A stretch of 64,000 nucleotides of DNA from Delphinapterus leucas. Its lineage: Eukaryota; Chordata; Mammalia; Artiodactyla; Monodontidae. The notes beneath the pieces are model-generated. The model was not told the DNA's origin, ran no database searches, and was given only the letters and a program-made list of their open reading frames with translations. Shown in pieces: positions 38,571 through 50,060 of the stretch. The stretch is from contig NW_022098049.1 of NCBI RefSeq assembly GCF_002288925.2, positions 7,995,350 to 8,059,349 of the forward strand, written 5' to 3'. Positions within the stretch are counted from its first letter, which is position 1; each line of letters begins with the position of its first letter. Both the position numbers and the translations under genes were made by a program.

Positions 38571-39659
38571 CATGTCTCCCTCTCTTTACCCCCTAAAGCT
38601 CCCAGCACATCCTCTTGCCCCTGGTGGTGGCATTTTACAAAATCACTCGTTCACACGGCTTAGTTTGAATGGGAGATGTCCTATGTTTAGCTCCTCGGGA
38701 ATAAACTCCTGCTCTGACTGGCACTTCTGATATCCTTTTCTTTGTGATGCAGAAGACTTTTTAAAGCTCAGCAATTTATCACTTAAAACACACTTTCAAG
38801 AGAAAACATAAGCACCTCTTGAATCATTTTGAAAGCAGTGGTTGACTAAAAATAGAGAGATGGCTAGATCAAATTCGCGAGAGAAGTAAAGGAAAATTAT
38901 GAATGGTCTTTGAGTCTTCAGGATGTATTTCAGATGGAAAAAAATATGACCTGAGTAGAGACTACAAAATATGCACAGTAAGTCACCCTGGCCAAGGAAC
39001 ATCCAGAAAGAGCTGGGACTTGAATTTAGAAGAGATTTTTTCTTTTTCTTTTTTTGTAGCTTCTATGACTATTTGAAGAAATTCCAAAGAGAGCCAAATG
39101 GCTGAAATCTGTACAATATCTTCTAGCTATTGGGTGGCAGAGACATAAAACCCGGGACATTTTGAACTAATTTATTTGTATTAACAAAATTGCTAAATTA
39201 ATGTTATCCTCTCCCTATGCTCATAGAAAAGGACATACTAAGTGAAAACACATGTAGAATAATGTGATTCTCAAGGATACCACAATCTTTAGAGATCATC
39301 TTATCTGATGTCTTATAAAAATTCATATTTAATTTGAGTGTTAATCATTATAGAAGTACTCATTCTAGTTGTAGTGAATTTGGAAGCTAATACAAATTCA
39401 CAAATAAAAAAATAAAAATTATCCTTCAGCCTACCACCCAAACAATGGTTAATATTTTGGAATCACCTCAGTGTCATTTCCTTTTCCTTTACGCAAAAAT
39501 ATATTTATGTTTACAAATTTAGAACTGTATGGTTCGTACTGTTTTGTAACCTACTTTTGCACTTAGTATGTATTATGAGAAGAATTCCGTGTAATTAAAT
39601 ACTTTACAATGTGAATTTAATGGATTCATCCAATTCCATATTATGTGTACCATACATAA

Positions 39660-39830
39660 TATAATAGTCCTTGCAAGCCTTTTAATTTATTGGTTGAAAA
39701 CTGAGGCCCAGAGAGAAGAAGGCACTTGCTTAAGGTCACACAGCTGATTTGTGTCCCAGCCAGGATGAGAATTCACATCTCAGGCACCAAGTTCGGAGCA
39801 TTAGCGATTGAGCACCTGAAGTCAAATTTT
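39660..39830 (-). repeat. MIR SINE fragment
   Basis: Reads GAAAACTGAGGCCCAGAGAG, TTAAGGTCACACAGCTGATT and ATGAGAATTCACATCTCAGG. Confidence 0.65.
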
Positions 39831-39924
39831 AATTTAGTTATTAGCTCCCATTTCCCCTCATGAAACCCAAAATAAACCAGCCAGTTTGAATTTATCTTTC
39901 GTTATGTTGCCATACTAATGACTG

Positions 39925-40130
39925 CATTTGCTTAGCGCTGATTTTGTCATATCTCTAATAACACTTTGCATACATTGCCTACTTTAATTGTCATAGCAAC
40001 ACTTAAAATATTATTATCGCTATTCTAGTAAAGCAGAAACTGAGACTCAGATGTTAAACGATACACTCCAACTCACAGATCTAGTGAATGGTGAAGGCTG
40101 GCTATCAATCCAGGTCTCAACGAGGCTTTT
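39925..40130 (-). repeat. MIR SINE
   Basis: Reads AATAACACTTTGCATACATT, GTCATAGCAACACTTAAAAT and CAGAAACTGAGACTCAGATG. Confidence 0.6.
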
Positions 40131-40399
40131 TCTGTAGCTATCATGCCCTCCTACATGCACTTACTTATAAATACTTGCCTCTAAGCTCCTTAAGTGTCTT
40201 ATTCATCTGTGAATCTGCAGGGCCTACCAAAGCCCACAACAAAGGTATGACACTTAAGTCCGAAAGCAAATTGTGCTTACAGGATGGGGAACACAAGGTT
40301 TACGGGTAACGGTGAGCAAAAATCATAGGGTTGTAGATAGATGACACTTAGCTTACTGTGAACTAATGGTGTAATATGATCCTAAATGAAATAATATTT

Positions 40400-41000
40400 C
40401 CATCAGTCACTCATTCATCTCATATTTCATTCAACAAACATTTAATTGGACACCTGCTGCCAGATACTCCACTAAGTGCCAAAAATATGAACATGAGTAA
40501 TGGTCCTTGCCCTCAAAACTCCTACTCTAATGGAAGAGGAAGACATGGCAATTAAAGATTGGAACAGACAAAGTGCAAAAAATGATAAAAAATTATGTGC
40601 ACAGATTAGAAAATGAGGAATGATCAGAGTGGGCTTCCCTGAGCGGGGAGGGCCTTGAGTATGATGGGTTGGCGGGGGAGGTGTGTGCAGAATCTGGTAA
40701 CCGGCACGTGGTTTCCTGTGGCTAGATTACGGGCTATAAATGGTGACCTGTGGAGCTGCAGGAGATAAGGTTGGAGGAGTCGAGGGGACTCCAGGGAGAG
40801 CTTGGACGTTCTTGACAAGCAGGTTGAACTTTTTGTTCCTTAGAGGCAATAGGGAGACCCTTAAGGATTTTAAGAAGGATAATGTGTTGACCACATGGCT
40901 TTGACGGCTTTGAGGAGGGTGGATTGAGAGTGCAGGCTGGGGGATCAGGTAGGGTACAGCAGTCCAGAGATGGTAGTAGGGATATTTCTAGAACAGCAGT
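40400..41000 (+). repeat. L2-like or related ancient repeat
   Basis: Starts TTTCATTCAACAAACATTTA and TGGTCCTTGCCCTCAAAACT, then GGGCTTCCCTGAGCGGGGAG and GACCACATGGCTTTGAC. Family uncertain. Confidence 0.45.
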
Positions 41001-41034
41001 ATTTGCGGTATAGAAGGGGTCACGTCTGACAATA

Positions 41035-41290
41035 ATCGTTAGTATTCATCAAGTGCTTATGCTATGCCAGACCTTGTGCTAAGTTTCCATGATCACATTT
41101 GATGTCTCATATATTCCTACAACATAGGAACCATTATCATCCTCACTTTACAGATGAGAAAAGCAGGGCTTAGAGAGGTCGTCACTTTTAATTAATTTGC
41201 TCAAGATCAAACAGTTGGTTGATGGTCGAGATGGCATTTGAATACAGGTCTTTAGCTCCTAAACTTGTACTCACAAATGTCATGATGTAG
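41035..41290 (-). repeat. MIR SINE, nearly complete
   Basis: Reads TTAGTATTCATCAAGTGCTT, TCACTTTACAGATGAGAAAA and GGCATTTGAATACAGGTCTT. Confidence 0.8.
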
Positions 41291-41909
41291 TCATCCCTGG
41301 AAGGGATGCTGAGGAGGATGAATCTTTAGGGACACTGATAAGACACTGGGTGCCTCCCCTGATTTGGGCTCAGTGTCGTCCGCGGAGACAGGGGGTTGTC
41401 AGGGAGGGGCCTCATGAGACGATAGAGAGTCTGAGTATTTGGGGTCATCTCAGTGTGGTGCAGCCGGGCTGCCCTGTGCAAGGTTCTCTGTACTTTCCCA
41501 GGCACCTGACCCTCAGGAACAACCAGCAGAAATGCCCTGAACCAAGGTGAACTCCTACAGGGTTGGTTAAATTCCAACAGCACGAGCAGACTGAGGCTGC
41601 CAAACGGATCCACAGTTTGACTTCTGACCCGTTGACTTATAACGCAGCTGAGAGGGAAGGCTGAACGAACTCTTCCGTTCCTTATTCATTTAATTCTGTT
41701 GATAGCACAGTGTGAGTGAACACAAGACTAACCGATAATTGACCTTGAGTCAGGAAGAAGCTGAGAAAAGCACCTGAATGTCAGCAGCAAGGAATTTGGG
41801 ATTCTGCTTTACTCTTACAACCCTACTTAACAATTTAACTACCAGTCTTTCCTTAAGACCTCAAAACAGAATTCAGAACTAAACCTTTCTCCTAAAAATG
41901 AAGGAGGGG

Positions 41910-42110
41910 ATAGGAATGAGCAGATACTGATCACATACTATGTGCCGGGCACATCAGAGCCCCACGCAGTCCCGTACCAGAGTGTAGTCACGCCACTTCA
42001 CTGATGGGTAAAGTGAGGTCCAGAGTTGGGAAGAGACTTCCCAATGCAACAGAGTCTGGATCTGAAGCCAAAGCCCTGGCTTGTTCCATTAATGCTGTGT
42101 TTTCCTCTGA
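41910..42110 (-). repeat. MIR SINE
   Basis: Reads TACTATGTGCCGGGCACATC, TTCACTGATGGGTAAAGTGA and GGATCTGAAGCCAAAGCCC. Confidence 0.6.
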
Positions 42111-42334
42111 ATGAATAGATTTTAGATGGTTTAATTTTTATTTCTACTACCAACGTGGCCTATTTGGTTCATACATCTCTCGGCCGTCTTTTGTGCCATC
42201 TTCTGCTTGGCCGTGGGACATCTCTTGGCACTAACTATTTTACCTAATTTGAAACTGTTTTGACTTTCTTTGAACCCTGGGCATATGGTGAGAGATTCTT
42301 CATCTTGATTTAAGAGAGATGTATGCATTATTTA

Positions 42335-42500
42335 CAAACATGGACTTTGGAGCCAGAAAGACCTGAGTTTGAATCCGGATCTGTTACCAACTGGCCATGT
42401 GCAACTGGGTAATTGTTGAACCTCTCTGAGCCTGTGTTCCTCAGATGGTTGCCGTGAGGGTTAAATAGGGTAGCGGATATAAAGTGGATGATGCAGATGT
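42335..42500 (+). repeat. MIR SINE
   Basis: Reads ACATGGACTTTGGAGCCAGA, GTTTGAATCCGGATCTGTTA and CCTCTCTGAGCCTGTGTTCC. Confidence 0.8.
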
Positions 42501-42534
42501 GTAACAGACACAAATTAGTACCTAGAATTTATAA

Positions 42535-43320
42535 AGAACCTTTACAAATCTAGTAAGAAAAACGCAAACCACCTAATAAAAAACCAGGCAAAAGACATGA
42601 CCTGGAAGTTTACCGAAAATGGTCAATAAACAACAACAAAAAAGATGCACAAATTTACTCATGATCAAGGAACTACTATCGAAAATAATGAGATAAAATT
42701 CTCACTCAGGAATTCAATAAGAATTACAAGGACCACTGCCTGTAAGAGAGAAATTGTTCCAATCTTGTTGGAGAGCCGTTTGGCAATATTTTAAAATGTG
42801 GAAAATGCAGATACCCTATACTCCAGCTAGTGTGCTTTTAGAGCTAAACCCCAGGAGACATTTTCAATGATGATCACTGAAGTACTGATAAGCTTTTAAT
42901 AGGTCAAAGGATAAACATATTTTGGGGGAAAGTGGGGGGTGGGTGGTGGTGGTGGGATGAATTGGGAGATTGGGATTGACATGTATACCCTTATGTGTAT
43001 AAAATGGATGACTAATAAGAACCTGCTGTATAAAAAAATAAAATAAAATTCAAAAAGAAAATGAATCAGATCTGTAGATATGAAGCTGGATGGATCTAAA
43101 AAATACTATATTGCATGGCAACACAAGAATTTTATAAATAATTTATAATACAGACAAAACTAAATATATATAAAACACATGGATGGGAAGCATATATATT
43201 AAGTGCATTAGAAGTTGACTCTTGGGAGGAGGATAAAAGAACAATGCTGGGAAAGGGAACTTCAACAATATCTGAAATAACGTTATCCTTTTAAAAATGC
43301 AGAAAGAAACATGACTAATT
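42535..43320 (+). mobile_element. Old L1 ORF2/3' remnant with a nested L1 3' end
   Basis: 42535-42900 is a very worn ORF2 3' region (AGGCAAAAGACATGACCTGG, TTGTTGGAGAGCCGTTTGGC). From about 42910 to 43055 a younger L1 3' UTR fits (GGGAGATTGGGATTGACATG, AATAAGAACCTGCTGTATAA). From 43060 the old L1 seems to go on (GCTGGATGGATCTAAAAAAT). Confidence 0.6.
42928..42958 (+). other. G-rich tract in the L1 3' UTR (quadruplex potential)
   Basis: GGGGG, GGGGGG, GGG and several GG runs within 30 bases. L1 3' UTRs are known to carry such G-rich polypurine tracts. Confidence 0.65.
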
Positions 43321-43408
43321 GCTAGCATTGTTTATTTCCAGGGCTTGGTTCATAGATGTTCACATTATTAGCATCAGACACATTTTCTGAGGCTTCTTGA
43401 ACTATCTT

Positions 43409-43567
43409 AGCTTTTTTATTCATTTGCATTTTCATTTTTTAATTAAAAAAAAACTTTTGGCTGCACCGCATGGCATGCGGGATCTTAGTTCCCTGACCAG
43501 AGATGGTACCCGCACCCCCTGCAGTGGAAGCACAGAGTCTTAACCACTGGACCTCCAGGGAAGTCCC
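43409..43567 (-). mobile_element. Short CHR-type tRNA-derived SINE
   Basis: Reads GCTGCACCGCATGGCATGCG and ACCTCCAGGGAAGTCCC. The target duplication TTCTTGAACTA is at 43394-43404 and 43568-43578. Confidence 0.9.
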
Positions 43568-44511
43568 TTCTTGAACTAACTTGACCTCATCTTTCTCTCA
43601 GCCTGTTGGCCACTTGCTCTGGTCTCAGTGAGACCAACGTGCTTCCCACCCCCAAGGCCAATCAGCAACATGTTCAGTCCCTGGCTCTTTCCATCACTTC
43701 TGGCTCCCATGAAGCTCCATAAGGCAGTTGTGGGATCTGGTTTCCCCGAGGGCTGTGGAAATGGCCAGGTGATGTCACCAGCAAGTACATCCAGAGATGA
43801 ACTGAGACTAATGGGAGAAAGAGGAGGGCAGCAGCCAGTAGATTCCTCTCCCCTCCTCTGTTTGTGACACTCCCCTACCTCATCACCTACCCAGAGATAC
43901 TTCAAATGGTCAAATGAATGCATCTCCCAAGGCACCAGCTTTGCAATTCACGGGGTCAGCACAACATGGCATTTGCTTGTGTTTGCTTCCCATCCTTTTC
44001 TTCTTCACGTCTCTTTTCCCTCAGTTTTGCTGCCCTGGGTTTGCATTAGCACTTCATGCTTGCCTCAGGCTCTGTTCTCTAAGGAATCTAGGCTAAGTTA
44101 TTTCTTGGTATTTTTCTATATTTCAAAAATAACAAAATGCAAGGAGTATAGTAAATGCTCAATGCACAATGTCTGCTATTACTAATAGTGCTACAGCAAA
44201 ATTATAATCAGACCCTACAAATCTTAGAGCTATTAAAGTTGAAGGAGTCATCAACTATTAGATCTGGGGAGGCCTGAGCTATGGTTTAGTCCAAACTTTA
44301 ATTCATTAATTAATCTGTAATGAATACACAGGATAAAATGGAAAACTAGGAATTTTGCCTAAACTGGTAATCCAGAGAGTGTACACAACAAGAAATATGT
44401 TGATATTCCTTAAGTCCCCAAATTTTGATAACTCTACCTCGATCGTTTTCCCAATGGTTCCATTTCCCACTGAAAGTTGAGCACCTTTTGAACACAGTGA
44501 TGGGCACTTAC

Positions 44512-44684
44512 TCTCCACTGTGGTTCAGGTTGTCGTAGCGCAGAAAGAGTCCTGCATAGATGGTCTCGGTCAGCAGGGCATAGATGGCAATCATAATCAA
44601 GAGCACAGCCAGCTTCAGGACAGAGTTAAGTCGGAGGAAGACCGCACAGGTCACCATGGCCAACACCCCCGTGAAGACGAAGTA
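44512..44684 (-). CDS. ADCY8: ADCY8 exon: TM10 and TM11
   Basis: This 173-nt exon starts in phase 0 with [10 protein letters not shown] and ends with two bases (GA) of a split codon after NLNHSG. The acceptor is CTGTTTCCAG and the donor GTAAGT is ideal. Hydrophobic stretches at residues about 1-16 ([16 protein letters not shown]) and 25-47 ([22 protein letters not shown]) fit TM10 and TM11. The charged tail [10 protein letters not shown] is the short loop leading to TM12. From memory, human has TV where this has TI before YAG. The exon continues in frame into the next one (GA plus A, then GAT TTC). Confidence 0.97.
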
Positions 44685-44769
44685 CTGGAAACAGAGAGGG
44701 TAGGTGGTCAGATTCAACAGGAATGTGGGAGGCTCACTCTCCTAGTCATGGATTCCAGTGGGTCTCTTT

Positions 44770-45540
44770 ATACAGATGTTTGCTGAGCATCTCCATTTGG
44801 AGGTCTCAGGCCATCCTCAAATTCAACAGGTCCCAAGTTGAACTCATCACTTCCTTACCACCGCCCAAACCTCTGTTCCCTATTCTTGGGGGAGCCATTT
44901 GCACCATTCCTCAAGCCAGAAACCTTGGTCTCTCATCTTTGTTGCCTTTCTTTTCCCCCACATTCCACAGCCAGGTCATCCTAAGTCTGTAGATTCTACT
45001 TCCTTAATAGATTGCACATACATCCACTTTGCTCCTCCTACGCTGTTTCTGTCTCAGCTCTCACCTACAGTTTGCAACAGTTTTTTTGGCAGCTCTGTCA
45101 GCTTCTAGCTCCCAATCCCTACTGAATACACACTATTATTCTCCATCCAGTATTTCCACAACACAGATCTGATCATGTCACTCCTTAACTTGAAGTCTTT
45201 TCATTGCTCTCCATTCCCACAAATTATATTCTCCTTCCTGCATGGCAAAACTCTCAAGACCATCATATATCAGATTTCCTTTCACTTTCCAAATCCCAAC
45301 ATAGGTTCCAGCCTCTCCCCCATAGGTCTTTCCCTGCTCTCCCGTGCCTCCGTGCTTTGCATCTCCAGTGCCCTGTTTCTCAAGTTTCATCCATGTGACT
45401 AAGCCTTACTTCTCTCACAAGCATTAGCTCAGGTGTCCTCTCCTCTGAGAAGCCTTCACGCATGTCTCCAGGTGCTTCTGGATACGGCCTCATTCCTCCA
45501 TAGCATCCTTCACAGCCCAGCATAATACCTGCCACTCCGT
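44770..45540 (+). mobile_element. L2 LINE 3' half
   Basis: Reads AAGTTGAACTCATCACTTCC, AACCTTGGTCTCTCATCTTT, CAGATCTGATCATGTCACTC and TCTGAGAAGCCTTCACG, in L2 order. It starts about 90 bp from the acceptor of the TM10-11 exon. Confidence 0.8.
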
Positions 45541-45543
45541 ATT

Positions 45544-45654
45544 TTTTTTGGGGGGGTCCACCCTGCACGGCATGTGGAACTTGCCCGACCAGGGATCGAA
45601 CCCGTCCCCTGTGCGGTGGAAGTGCAGAGTCAACTACTGGACCACGGGGGAAGT
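45544..45654 (-). mobile_element. Short CHR-type tRNA-derived SINE
   Basis: Reads CGACCAGGGATCGAACCCGT. Flanked by CCTGCCACTCCGTATT and CCTGCCACTCCTTATT, a 16-bp target duplication with one change (45528-45543, 45655-45670). Confidence 0.9.
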
Positions 45655-45899
45655 CCTGCCACTCCTTATTAGAAGTAGCTGCTCAACAGGCCAGTTGGGA
45701 GCCACTCAAGGGCTATAATATTGGAGTGCCCCCAGGTGTCAATCTGCCCAGCTAGATTTCAGCCTTCTGTAGGAAGTGTCTCAACCCATTTCCCTTATAG
45801 AAGTATCCCATGTATCATTCTGGACGGTAGGTTTGGATTCTGAGTATCCAGTAGGAAAAAAGAATAAGACTTGCATTATCAAAGGCCCACTTGGTGGCG

Positions 45900-46080
45900 G
45901 TACTTCGATTTTTATACACACTGTCTTCTCTTCTAATTTTCAAAGTAACTGGTCAAGATGGGAATCATAATTGCCATTTTACAAGTGAAGAAACTGAGGC
46001 TCATACAGCTTAAGCAAATTGTTCAAGTTCTCATAACTAGAAAGTGGCACCTAGGATATCTGGGTACAACCTGTGCATGT
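45900..46080 (-). repeat. MIR SINE fragment
   Basis: Reads TTGCCATTTTACAAGTGAAG and AACTGAGGCTCATACAGCTT. Confidence 0.65.
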
Positions 46081-46839
46081 AAACGTAACTCTAGTGGGCA
46101 TACTGGGCTTAATAATTTCTAAAACCCATTCCAGCCTTGTTATGCATGGTTCTTTCCAACAACTGGTTGTCTTCCCTCTCCTATTACACTAAGAGACAAT
46201 TTCTGTATGGGCAGAGGCAGAAGAATTTCTGGAAATCCCAGAGCAACTACTGAAGGCATGATTGCTGACTTTTTAAGTCAAGCTGACTCACTCAGGTCTA
46301 CTTTCAACAAACAGTGATATCAACAAATATGGACAACACCCTGAATAAGTTCCCCCCTGAGGGCAAAGGACCAGTGCCTTTGTGGTGCAGGGGGTGGACT
46401 CAGAAATGAATAAGGCACTGCCCTGCCCTTAAGGGGCCCAGTGTTTGGGGAGTCCTTTACTTTTGTCTCTTCCTTTCCTAATAAATCCAATTATGTCCTT
46501 GTCTCCAATAGGATGATAAGCTTTCTTCAACTCTCCTTTAAGATCTTCCCTTGGCAAGATTTTTAGGTTAACTCATCTTGATGCCTCTGTGAAGGAAGCT
46601 GTGAGGTGAGCAGGCAATAATAAGTTCATTGCTCAGAGTTTATTTTCTCCATCCAGAGAAACTCCCAAGATCTTCCATTTAAACAAATGGAGGAAAGAGG
46701 AATAGATCTGAGGGGTCCTGTTTCGTTGTTACCTGCATCAAAACAAATGGTCATGCATGGCTTTGTCGATGCAAATTATGAATCACTTATTAGGTCAAAA
46801 GTCATTGAAATGATTGTGCTCTTGAGCAAAAACTTACGA

Positions 46840-47240
46840 GGGCACAACAGTGAAATTTAAAAAATGTAACCAGCATTTATTGCATGCATGTCATAATCAC
46901 GGCATGGTGCTAGGCACTGGGAATTCAAAGAGATGGCCCAGGTCTAAAGGAACTCATGGTCTAAAATGTGAAATAGACAAAAATGCCAATGGTAGCATCC
47001 TGTGGAAAATGATCTTTCAGGAATGTGATCCAATGTGATGGGTACAGAGGCAGAAGGAGTACATTCTGTCTGGAGGAAGCAAGTTTGGAGAAGGCTTTAT
47101 AGGAGAGCTGAGTTTGAACAGGATCTCAAGGATGGATTGGATTTTACATGACAGAAAATGGAACAGGAAGAACATTCTGGGAGGACAGAATGGAGGGAAC
47201 TGAAAGGTATAAAGGAACAAAGCTATAGGAGAATGAATTC
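46840..47240 (+). repeat. L2-like or related ancient repeat
   Basis: Reads GGTGCTAGGCACTGGGAATT, TCTAAAGGAACTCATGGTCT and GAACAGGAAGAACATTCTGG. Confidence 0.5.
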
Positions 47241-48078
47241 CTTGGGTACATTAGAGAATCATAAAATTGATCCTAAGTAGAGCTAGTAACATAGGCAGGC
47301 AGGTTTCAAATGTGTCGCCCTCCTTTCCCTACCAAGACTTCTGAAAGTGTAATAGCTAAATATAGTCACACATTTGCACAATGGTTGAACGGATCTTTCT
47401 CTTTTTGTGGCCTCAGCCAATTGTGTTAGTGTGCTCTTGCCAATCCATTGAAAGGAATCACCCCACTCACTGCCTTGCATGGTTTAGGCAACTTTCTACT
47501 TTAAAGTATAAAGCTGAACCTTCCCGTGATGCTGTAAACCACAAGACATCAAAGGAATGCGGCCCCTAGAAAAATACCATTAGGAGCTTCTCATCTGTTT
47601 CTTTTGTGCCTTGAATGAATAGTGTGGGTGGGACCAGGAAATGGGAGAAGAACAGAAGTGTTACGACTTTGTGAAAGCTTTGTGAAAACCCTTCTCTTTC
47701 AGCTGGGTCTGGACCCATCAATTGCATGCTTCCTATAACTTGGGAGGGTGCTGGATTCAATGCAATTCCCAAGTTTCTGTTAAACAACGAATAGTTTCTG
47801 TGTTCTTTTGTTACCCCAGGAACTTAGAAGGTCCACAGCTCCTAGAGTGTCCCTTGAATGGACCCTAGGTATAGGGGTTCATAGGTGTGATAAGGCAGGA
47901 ATAGGAGGCAAAGCACATTGCAAAAACTCTTGCATGTTTCACTGAGAAGTGTGTACTTTATTCCACAAGGAGCCATGAATGGGTTTCATGTTTGTAGTGG
48001 ATTCATTAGCTCAGTGCTTTAGAAATAGGTTGTGGAAGGGAAGAGTACAAGATGGATTGTAATTAAAGGAGAAAAGCT

Positions 48079-48290
48079 GGACTTCCCTGGTGGTGCAGTG
48101 GTTGAGAGTCCGCCTGCTGATGCAGGGGACACGGGTTCGTGCCCAGGTCCGGGAAGATCCCACATGCCGCGGAGCGGCTGGGCCTGTGAGCCATGGCCGC
48201 TGGGCCTGCGCGTCCGGAGCCTGTGCTCCGCAATGGGAGAGGCCACAACAGTGAGAGGCCCGTGCACAGCAAAAAAAAAAAAAAAAAAAA
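48079..48290 (+). mobile_element. CHR-2-type SINE
   Basis: Complete copy with a pure A tail of 20 bases, which points to a young insertion. The target duplication AAAGGAGAAAAGCTG is at 48065-48079 and 48288-48302. Confidence 0.97.
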
Positions 48291-49314
48291 GGAGAAAAGC
48301 TGAAGATTTAAGGACAAGGTAGGAGATCTACCCAGTAGACTTAAAGATCTTGGCTTAGACCTAAGAGATAAAAGGTGATTTGGAGGTGAGGAAAAGAGAA
48401 GAGTCAGAAGTGGTGCTAAGATTCCCAGCTTGGATTAAACTACTAAGAAAAAAACAACAGAAAAAGGATGGGGGAAAGGGAACAGGTTCAGTTTTAGGCC
48501 CCTCAAGCTTCAGGCACCAAAGGGATGATTCAGTAAGGACTCTTGTGAGCATCTACAAACACGAGGTTGCAGTTCAGAAGACATTTGGGGTCTCGAGACA
48601 CGCATTGTTCACCTGAGCTCACAGGTTTGGAAGACACCACTCAAGAAGAATATAAAGAATAAAGACAGAAGAGAGACTAAACTTTAGAGACTATCATGTT
48701 TGAGGGGCTGCGGAAGAAGAGAAGTAAGGACATCGATTAGGGATTGTTGGGGGCGTGAGGAGGGGAATTAGGAGATAGTAGTGAAAAAGCATATAATCCA
48801 AAGAAGAAAAATCCCCACAGACAAAGGTTTTGAGAGGAACATTTAAACGGTAACAGAGAAAATATTTTCAAAAGAATTTACAACTGGAAAGAAGGACACA
48901 GAATTTTATATATACTATAATTACAACAATGCAAAATATGTACACAGATATGACACAGCATTCAAATGAATTACTGCTCTCTGTAATGTCCTTTAATCTG
49001 ATTGTAACACGCTGTACCAAATATATTCAAATGTATTCCCAAGGACTCTGTATCCCATTTAGTAATGGGGTTCTCTGCTTCTTCCTAGATCTTTTAATGA
49101 TGAAAAATAATAATGCCAGGATTTATATGAGAAATGTTAGATACTGGGCAAAGTTTCCAGCAATCTTTTAAGAAAAGGAACAGATAAGCTATGTATTCTG
49201 AGGCAAGAAGACACCCAATATTGACACTTTTTTTGATCAGAAAAATAAAAAGATTGGATGCTGTAATGGGTATCAGCACTTGGGTGCCCTAGTTAGGAAA
49301 AAAAGGTGCCCAAA

Positions 49315-49530
49315 TTAGGAAAAAGATACTATGTATAAATAGACAACTGACGGGAACATAACTGTATAGCACAGGGAACTCTACTTCACGTTCTGTGGAG
49401 TCCTAAATGTGAGGGAAATCCTGAAGGGAGGGGATATATGTACATGTACGGCTGATTTATTTTACTGTGCAGTAGAAGCTAACACAATATTGTAAAGAAA
49501 CTGTACTCCAACAAAAAGTAATTTAAAAAA
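49315..49530 (+). mobile_element. Truncated L1 3' end (first of two)
   Basis: Reads CTGTATAGCACAGGGAACTC and AAGCTAACACAATATTGTAA, then ACTCCAACAAAAAG. Confidence 0.8.
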
Positions 49531-49554
49531 AGATAGGGGTAGGGGATTAAGAGG

Positions 49555-49725
49555 TACAAACTACTATGTATAAACTAAATAAGCTACAAGGGTACATTGT
49601 ACAGCACAGAGAACATAGCCAATATTTTATAATAATGTTAATTGGATTAGATTTTGAATCACTATGTTGTATACCTGAAACTAATATAATATTGTAAATT
49701 AACTGTACCTCAATAAGAAAAAGAG
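49555..49725 (+). mobile_element. Truncated L1 3' end (second of two)
   Basis: Reads GTACATTGTACAGCACAGAG and GTATACCTGAAACTAATATA, then TACCTCAATAAGAAAAAG. Directly after the first copy, same orientation. Confidence 0.8.
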
Positions 49726-49894
49726 GTTACAGGCATTTTGGTAACTAGGTTGAAATATAGGTAGAAGAAGATGGACTAACATCTTCAGTGAAGATGTTAC
49801 GTGGTTAGAGGTTCTTATATTAGATGAATTCTAGGTAAGGTGGGGGATCGACTGGTGGTGAGGATGCCTATGCATCGGGCTAAGTTAGTGGAAG

Positions 49895-50060
49895 ACAGAT
49901 GCAATGACAATAACTAAGCATTTTGTTGGCGTGTGTTCTGTGCAAGATACTCTAGGAATGACTTTATTATGCTTCACCTTATTTAATTCTTAAAATGACC
50001 CAACGGCAGGTGCTATTCTTATGCCCATTTTACAGAAGATGGACGAAGTACTGTAACACT
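49895..50060 (-). repeat. MIR SINE
   Basis: Reads GACAATAACTAAGCATTTTG, TTATTTAATTCTTAAAATGA and CCCATTTTACAGAAGATGG. Confidence 0.65.

Larger units (their letters stand above)
36686..44511 (-). other. ADCY8: ADCY8 intron (7.8 kb)
   Basis: Contents are a short CHR-type SINE at about 43409-43567, an old L1 ORF2 remnant holding a nested L1 3' end (42535-43320), MIR pieces near 41035-41290, 39925-40130, 39660-39830 and 38370-38570, and L2-like sequence at 40400-41000 and 37770-38040. Stretches 43590-44500, 38570-39650 and 36700-37770 show nothing I can name. Confidence 0.85.
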
